Origin: Alicyclobacillus herbarius DSM 13609
GTDB lineage: Bacteria > Bacillota > Bacilli > Alicyclobacillales > Alicyclobacillaceae
Direction: 5' to 3'
NCBI RefSeq assembly: GCF_000430585.1
Contig: NZ_AUMH01000007.1
Span: 62,001 to 126,000 of the forward strand
DNA length: 64,000 nucleotides
Below are positions 59,963 to 64,000 of the stretch, in pieces (the first letter of the stretch is position 1; each line of letters opens with the position of its first letter). The translations under genes were made by a program, and so were the position numbers. The notes below the pieces were generated by a model. The model ran no database searches and was not told where the DNA came from. It was given only the letters and a program-made list of their open reading frames with translations.

Positions 59963-61117
59963 ATGCGGATTGCCATGTTCACGGAGACGTTCTTGCCGAA
60001 TACAGACGGGATTGTTACTCGCCTGTGCGCAACCCTGCGACACCTGGAGAAGGATGGGCACAAAGTGTTGCTGTTTGCGCCGGCAGGCTCTCCCACGGAA
60101 TACGCGTCCGCACGGGTGATAAGCGTTCCGTCATTTCGGTTTTTTCTCTATCCCGAGAAAAAGTTTCCGATGCCGTGGCCAGTTGGGCGTACTTTGAACG
60201 AGTTTGGGCCGGACCTGATTCATGTCGTGAATCCAGCGTTTGTCGGGCTGGCTGGGATCTGGTACGCAAAGCGATTGCGCTTGCCGTTGATTGCCTCGTA
60301 CCATACCAACGTTCCGACTTATGCCCGGCACTATCACCTGGACTTCTTGGAGCCTGCGCTCTGGTGGTATTTTCGCTTGCTGCACAATCAAGCGGAGATC
60401 AATTTATGTACCTCCAAAGCGACGTTGGCGCTGTTGGAGTCCCAAGGCTTTCGCAACCTTGGGTTGTGGGAACGGGGCGTGGATGTCTCGTTATATCAGT
60501 CTGCGCGGCCGTCGGAGACGATGCGGCGAAAGCTTGCAGGACCTTTGGCGGAAGGGGATAAGATCCTGCTTTACGTCGGTCGGCTCGCCAGCGAGAAGGA
60601 GATTGAACGTTTGCGTCCGGTGCTTGATGCGGAGCCGAGGGTTCGACTGGCGATTGTCGGGGATGGGCCGTATCGGCCTGAACTTGAGAAGATATTCGCC
60701 GGGACGAACACTGTCTTTACGGGATACATGCACGGGCAAGAGCTGGCGGAAGCTTATGCTTCGGCGGACGGATTTGTCTTTCCCTCGACCACGGAGACCC
60801 TGGGGCTTGTCTTGTTTGAAGCGATGGCCAGTGGTCTGCCGGTGCTGGCGGCGGACAGTCCGCCGACACGAGAGGTTTTGGAGAATGGACAAGCCGGGTT
60901 CATTTTTGATGCAAAAAACCCAGACAGCCTGATTGAAGGGGTACGTGAGTTATTGTGGAACGAGCCGCGTCGGCGGTCGGTGTTGAAGCGGACTCAACGG
61001 ATCATCGACAGCCTGGACTGGAGCGGTCCCACAGAACAACTCCTGACTCACTACCGTCGTCTGTTTACCGAACAACCGGCCATACGTTCGACACCAGTGA
61101 GCGGATCGCGCTTGTGA
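59963..61117 (+). CDS. sqdX: Family 4 glycosyltransferase, likely sulfoquinovosyl transferase SqdX
   Basis: Transfers the sugar from UDP-sulfoquinovose to diacylglycerol at the cytoplasmic membrane. The 384-residue GT-B protein has MRIAMFTETFLPNTDGIVTRL, SYHTNVPTYARHY and the GT4 donor-binding motif FPSTTETLGLVLFEAMASGLPVL. ATG 59963 follows GGAGG by 7 nt. Assignment to SqdX rather than another GT4 rests on its pairing with sqdB and family resemblance. A bidirectional terminator follows. Confidence 0.88.
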   Translation: MRIAMFTETFLPNTDGIVTRLCATLRHLEKDGHKVLLFAPAGSPTEYASARVISVPSFRFFLYPEKKFPMPWPVGRTLNEFGPDLIHVVNPAFVGLAGIWYAKRLRLPLIASYHTNVPTYARHYHLDFLEPALWWYFRLLHNQAEINLCTSKATLALLESQGFRNLGLWERGVDVSLYQSARPSETMRRKLAGPLAEGDKILLYVGRLASEKEIERLRPVLDAEPRVRLAIVGDGPYRPELEKIFAGTNTVFTGYMHGQELAEAYASADGFVFPSTTETLGLVLFEAMASGLPVLAADSPPTREVLENGQAGFIFDAKNPDSLIEGVRELLWNEPRRRSVLKRTQRIIDSLDWSGPTEQLLTHYRRLFTEQPAIRSTPVSGSRL

Positions 61118-61182
61118 ACACGATTGCGAGTTGGCTGACCATTTATTCGATCTGGTGAAAGACCCGCATATTTCCGAACAGC

Positions 61183-61214
61183 AAAAACCCACGCCCGGGT
61201 ACGCGTGGGTTTTT
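61183..61214. terminator. Strong bidirectional terminator after sqdX
   Basis: AAAAACCCACGC (61183-61194) and GCGTGGGTTTTT (61203-61214) form a perfect 12-bp stem with an 8-nt loop and A/T runs on both sides. Confidence 0.9.
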
Positions 61215-61301
61215 GCCGCTTTGCTCCGTGGAGACTGCTCACACCGTCTCGTTTGGGCAATGGCGTTTATTCTGGGAGAGGAGAAACCGGAGGAAGAGCT
61301 T

Positions 61302-61448
61302 ATGGGGACTAAGTCTTCTCCCACGGTTGCCAACAACAGCTCTCGCCGTTGCTATTCCCATGATTTCCATATAGACGGAATTTATACATGGATGGGTAAA
61401 CATCCAATCGAAATCCTTTTTGATGGACTCGGTTGGGCACGCCCATGA
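61302..61448 (+). CDS. Doubtful small ORF between sqdX and rsmD
   Basis: A 48-codon frame with GGAGG 9 nt before ATG 61302; product begins MGTKSSPTVANNSS and shows no recognised motif. It is the only thing I see in the 61215-61493 gap and may be chance. Confidence 0.2.
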   Translation: MGTKSSPTVANNSSRRCYSHDFHIDGIYTWMGKHPIEILFDGLGWARP

Positions 61449-61493
61449 TGGGTGTGGCATAATAGGGGAAAAAGCGCTCAGGGAGGGCTCGCC

Positions 61494-62036
61494 GTGCGGA
61501 TTATAGCCGGGCAGTGGCGTGGCTTGCGTTTGCACAGCCCCCCAGGCACCTTGGCCAGGCCGACGACCGACCGCGTCAAGGAATCGATGTTCAATCTGCT
61601 CGGACCCTTTGCGGGCCACGAACAGGTTGTCGATTTATTTTCCGGGTCCGGGGCGCTCGGTCTCGAAGCGCTCAGCCGTGGGGCCCGCCACGCGGTGTTC
61701 GTGGATAAGCACCCAAAGAGCATTGCCACCATCCGCCGCAATATTGCCGCGTGCGCCGCCGAGGACCGGTGTACCGTGTGGCAGATGGATTGGCGAGCGG
61801 TCTGGCCGCGATTGACAGGCACTCGGATAGACTGGGTATTTGTCGATCCGCCCTATGCGCATCGTTTGTGGGTCCCGGTTCTTAGCGCCGCGGCTCAGTT
61901 CCAACCGGGCGTAGACGGGCTTGTCTGTGAACACCCCAAGGAGACAGAGCTTCCCGCCCAGGTCGGGCCTTTTTGTGTATGGAAGACCCGCGCGTACGGC
62001 GATATTCAGGTGACTATCTATACCCAGGGTTCATGA
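61494..62036 (+). CDS. rsmD: 16S rRNA m2G966 methyltransferase RsmD (YlbH)
   Basis: SAM-dependent N2-guanine methyltransferase of 180 residues: MRIIAGQWRGLRL, RPTTDRVKESMFNLL, VVDLFSGSGALGLEALSRGA (SAM motif) and the catalytic FVDPPYAH. GTG 61494 follows AGGGAGGG by about 7 nt. coaD comes next, as in most Firmicutes. Confidence 0.95.
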   Translation: MRIIAGQWRGLRLHSPPGTLARPTTDRVKESMFNLLGPFAGHEQVVDLFSGSGALGLEALSRGARHAVFVDKHPKSIATIRRNIAACAAEDRCTVWQMDWRAVWPRLTGTRIDWVFVDPPYAHRLWVPVLSAAAQFQPGVDGLVCEHPKETELPAQVGPFCVWKTRAYGDIQVTIYTQGS

Positions 62037-62097
62037 GGTATGTAGCTGACCGGCCGCTGGATTCCGACTCCGCCGACACAAGATGGAGATGAAGCAT

Positions 62098-62607
62098 ATG
62101 AGACTGGCAATCTATCCAGGTACGTTTGATCCGTTCACCAATGGTCACCTGGATGTCGTCAGGCAGGCGGCTCTGCTGTTCGACGTATTGGTGGTCGCTG
62201 TCTTGCAGAACCCGGCGAAACAGCCGCTGTTCAGCGTCCCAGAGCGGATGGACTTTATTCGCTTGGCGACCCACGCCTTGCCGAATGTCGAAGTCGATCA
62301 GTTTCAAGGCCTGCTGGTGGAGTACGCCAAGTTACGCGGGGCAGCTGCGGTGGTCCGCGGACTTCGAGGGGTGGCCGACTTCGAGACCGAACAAAAAATG
62401 GCGCAGATGAATCGGCATCTACTGCCCAGTTTGGTCACGGTCTTCTTGCCCACCTCACCCGAATACGCTTATATCAGTTCCTCGTTGGTGAAGGAAGTCG
62501 CTGCTTACGGGGGAGATGTGACCGGTTTGGTTCCGGATGAGGTTGCCGCAGCGTTCATGGCCCGCGCTCAGCGTGCAACCGATGGAACGGGGCGAGGTGA
62601 AGCATAA
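62098..62607 (+). CDS. coaD: Phosphopantetheine adenylyltransferase
   Basis: Fourth step of coenzyme A synthesis, adenylating 4'-phosphopantetheine. The 169-residue nucleotidyltransferase has the AIYPGTFDPFTNGHLDVV HxGH-type motif and EYAYISSSLVKEVA. ATG 62098 has GGAG 9 nt upstream; ATG 62083 is inside the ribosome-binding region. The stop shares a base with the next start. The window thus encodes CoaBC and CoaD. Confidence 0.96.
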   Translation: MRLAIYPGTFDPFTNGHLDVVRQAALLFDVLVVAVLQNPAKQPLFSVPERMDFIRLATHALPNVEVDQFQGLLVEYAKLRGAAAVVRGLRGVADFETEQKMAQMNRHLLPSLVTVFLPTSPEYAYISSSLVKEVAAYGGDVTGLVPDEVAAAFMARAQRATDGTGRGEA

Positions 62608-63410
62608 TGTCCAAACGGCGCATCGCTTTGGCGCTGGGCTCGGGAGGCGCCAAAGGATTTGCGCACGTCGGGGTGTTGCAGGCACTCGTAGAACACCAGA
62701 TTTCTGTGGACATTGTGACCGGATCGAGCATGGGGAGCTTGGTCGGTGCCTTCTATGTGACGGGGATGTCGCCCAGTTTTATGGAGAAATTGGCGTGCAC
62801 GCTCCGCTGGCGGCATTGGGTGGATTTAACGGTACCCAAAGTCGGATTGATTGCGGGGGACAAAGTTCATCAGATGGTCAAACTACTGACACGTGGGCTG
62901 CGGATTGAGGAACTTGAGATTCCCTTCGCTGCTGTGGCCACAGACCTCGTCCAGCGGCGTGCGGTGGTCATTCGCGAGGGACTTCTGGCCGACGCCGTAC
63001 GGGCCAGTATTGCTATACCAGGGGTATTTGTGCCGCTGCGGCTAGGTGGACAGGTGCTCGTAGACGGCGGGGTGATCGAACGGGTGCCTACGGAGGCAGC
63101 AAGGGCATTGGGTGCAGATTTGGTCATTGGGGTAGATGTATCGACCGGCGCTCCGTCCGTTCCCGAGACGATGCTCGACGTGATTATGCAGTCTTTGGAA
63201 ATCATGCAGGAGCAACTGCTGGTTCAACACCCGGCTGATTTGCTGATTACTCCCGATTTGTCCACAATCGGCAGCTCACACTTTCATCGGGCCAAGGAAG
63301 CGATTCGCATTGGCTATGAAGCCGCTAAGGTACGCATACCGGATATTGAAGATTTGATTCGTTCTTCTAGAGAGGGACATCCACCCCTGCGTGCGCCAGG
63401 CTCCTTGTGA
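62607..63410 (+). CDS. ylbK: Patatin-like phospholipase/NTE family protein (YlbK)
   Basis: Putative serine lipid hydrolase of 267 residues. It has the oxyanion loop GSGGAKGFAHVGVLQAL, the nucleophile elbow GSSMGSLVG (Ser41) and the catalytic Asp153 in VLVDGGVIERVP. ATG 62607 overlaps the coaD stop. In B. subtilis ylbJ lies between coaD and ylbK; it is missing here. Substrate unknown. Confidence 0.92.
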   Translation: MSKRRIALALGSGGAKGFAHVGVLQALVEHQISVDIVTGSSMGSLVGAFYVTGMSPSFMEKLACTLRWRHWVDLTVPKVGLIAGDKVHQMVKLLTRGLRIEELEIPFAAVATDLVQRRAVVIREGLLADAVRASIAIPGVFVPLRLGGQVLVDGGVIERVPTEAARALGADLVIGVDVSTGAPSVPETMLDVIMQSLEIMQEQLLVQHPADLLITPDLSTIGSSHFHRAKEAIRIGYEAAKVRIPDIEDLIRSSREGHPPLRAPGSL

Positions 63411-63462
63411 TCACCACAAACGAAGAGCGAGCTTAGCCGCACCGGTGACGAGGTGAGTACAC

Positions 63463-63969
63463 GTGCAGATAGATTTGGAAAGGGTTAAGCATCATCCGAT
63501 TCACGTCGAAGGTGTGGTTGAGTTGCCGCGTGTGGCCGACGAAAACCCGCAGGTGCAGCGAATTGAACCGGTGTCCGTTCAGGTGGATGTGGATATCAAA
63601 GAAGAGCAATATTCCCTGCGCGGTTCCGTAAAGGCCACGGTAGAATATGTATGTTCGCGCTGTTTGGAGCCGTATTCCGCCAGGCTCGAGACGGAGTTTG
63701 AAGAGTCCGTCACGGAAACCGAAGCCGCCACTGTGCCTGGAGAGTCGGTCGCCGGCCGTCCGACCAAATTGCTTTGGCTCGATCCGTATGTGGAAGAAGC
63801 GGTCAACCTGGCGCTTGAGTATCGTCCACTGTGTCGGGAGGATTGCCGCGGATTGTGCGTGGAATGCGGGTGCAATCTGAATGAACATCAGTGTCATTGC
63901 GACACACGACGTGTGGATCCACGGTTGGCAGTACTCGCCGACTTGCTTTCTAAGGACGATTCGGAGTAA
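63463..63969 (+). CDS. ylbN: DUF177/YceD family protein (YlbN)
   Basis: Conserved protein of 168 residues preceding rpmF in most bacteria and reported to be involved in 23S rRNA accumulation or processing. It has the DUF177 core (VCSRCLEPYSARLETEFEE) and the C-terminal CREDCRGLCVECGCNLNEHQC cysteine-rich motif, partly zinc-finger-like. GTG 63463 follows GAGGTGAG. The expected rpmF start is not seen in the last 31 bases of the window. Confidence 0.92.
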   Translation: MQIDLERVKHHPIHVEGVVELPRVADENPQVQRIEPVSVQVDVDIKEEQYSLRGSVKATVEYVCSRCLEPYSARLETEFEESVTETEAATVPGESVAGRPTKLLWLDPYVEEAVNLALEYRPLCREDCRGLCVECGCNLNEHQCHCDTRRVDPRLAVLADLLSKDDSE

Positions 63970-64000
63970 TATCATGCGTGGCGGAGTCTCGGCAGTAAGC

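Noticed and set aside
63974-64000. Start of rpmF at the window end
   Set aside because: The visible codons do not match the L32 N-terminus (MAVPKR type); the gene probably begins beyond the window.

Overview
This window is a long run of bacterial housekeeping and sporulation genes from a spore-forming member of the Bacillales. Gene order follows the Bacillus subtilis murB-to-ylm, pyr and ylo/ylb chromosomal segments. It also carries spoIIGA-sigE-sigG, spoVM, an alpha/beta-type SASP gene and divIVA. The best guess is Alicyclobacillaceae: base composition is fairly GC-rich, many genes start with TTG or GTG, and there is a UDP-sulfoquinovose synthase plus sulfolipid glycosyltransferase pair, which fits the sulfoquinovosyl lipids known from Alicyclobacillus. 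Genus and species are inference. I see no rRNA, tRNA, CRISPR array, phage or insertion-sequence transposase.

Layout: 1-7.6 kb, cell wall and division (murB partial, murA, divIB, two DUF881 genes, sbp, ftsA, ftsZ). 7.8-10.4 kb, sporulation sigma factors (spoIIGA, sigE, sigG). 10.6-14.2 kb, ylmC-pgeF-ylmE-ylmG-ylmH-divIVA, with sepF missing. 14.2-17.6 kb, a small membrane gene, ylyA, an inserted phosphosulfolactate synthase gene, lspA and rluD. 17.7-26.7 kb, a PyrR-attenuated pyrimidine operon (pyrR-B-C-carA-carB-F-E) without pyrP, pyrK or pyrD. 26.7-30.6 kb, an accessory stretch: an orphan Rieske protein, glutamate dehydrogenase, a palindromic element and a DUF2254-like membrane protein. 30.5-37.9 kb, rqcH and the Ca-ATPase yloB, then an inserted EmrAB-type drug exporter. 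37.9-57.1 kb, yloC-remA-gmk-rpoZ-coaBC-priA-def-fmt-rsmB-rlmN-prpC-prkC-rsgA-rpe-spoVM-rpmB-yloU-yloV-recG. 57.1-61.1 kb, a SASP gene, psd, a tiny ORF, sqdB and sqdX. 61.4-64 kb, rsmD-coaD-ylbK-ylbN.

The genes fall into linked processes: peptidoglycan precursor synthesis and Z-ring assembly; compartment-specific sporulation transcription; de novo UMP synthesis under one attenuator; rescue of stalled ribosomes (rqcH and ylmH); Ser/Thr phosphorylation of wall status (prpC/prkC); and polar-lipid and sulfonate chemistry (psd, sqdB, sqdX, comA). Most genes sit in tight ATGA-type overlaps.

No clear previously undescribed multi-gene system is visible. The best leads are a small family of intergenic palindromes with GTCCGG-type ends (upstream of ftsZ, upstream of remA and between gdhA and the DUF2254 gene, the last flanked by 10-bp direct repeats), the roughly 100-nt spoIIGA/sigE overlap, the hexanucleotide-repeat tail of FtsZ, and the co-occurrence of two sulfite-using synthases.
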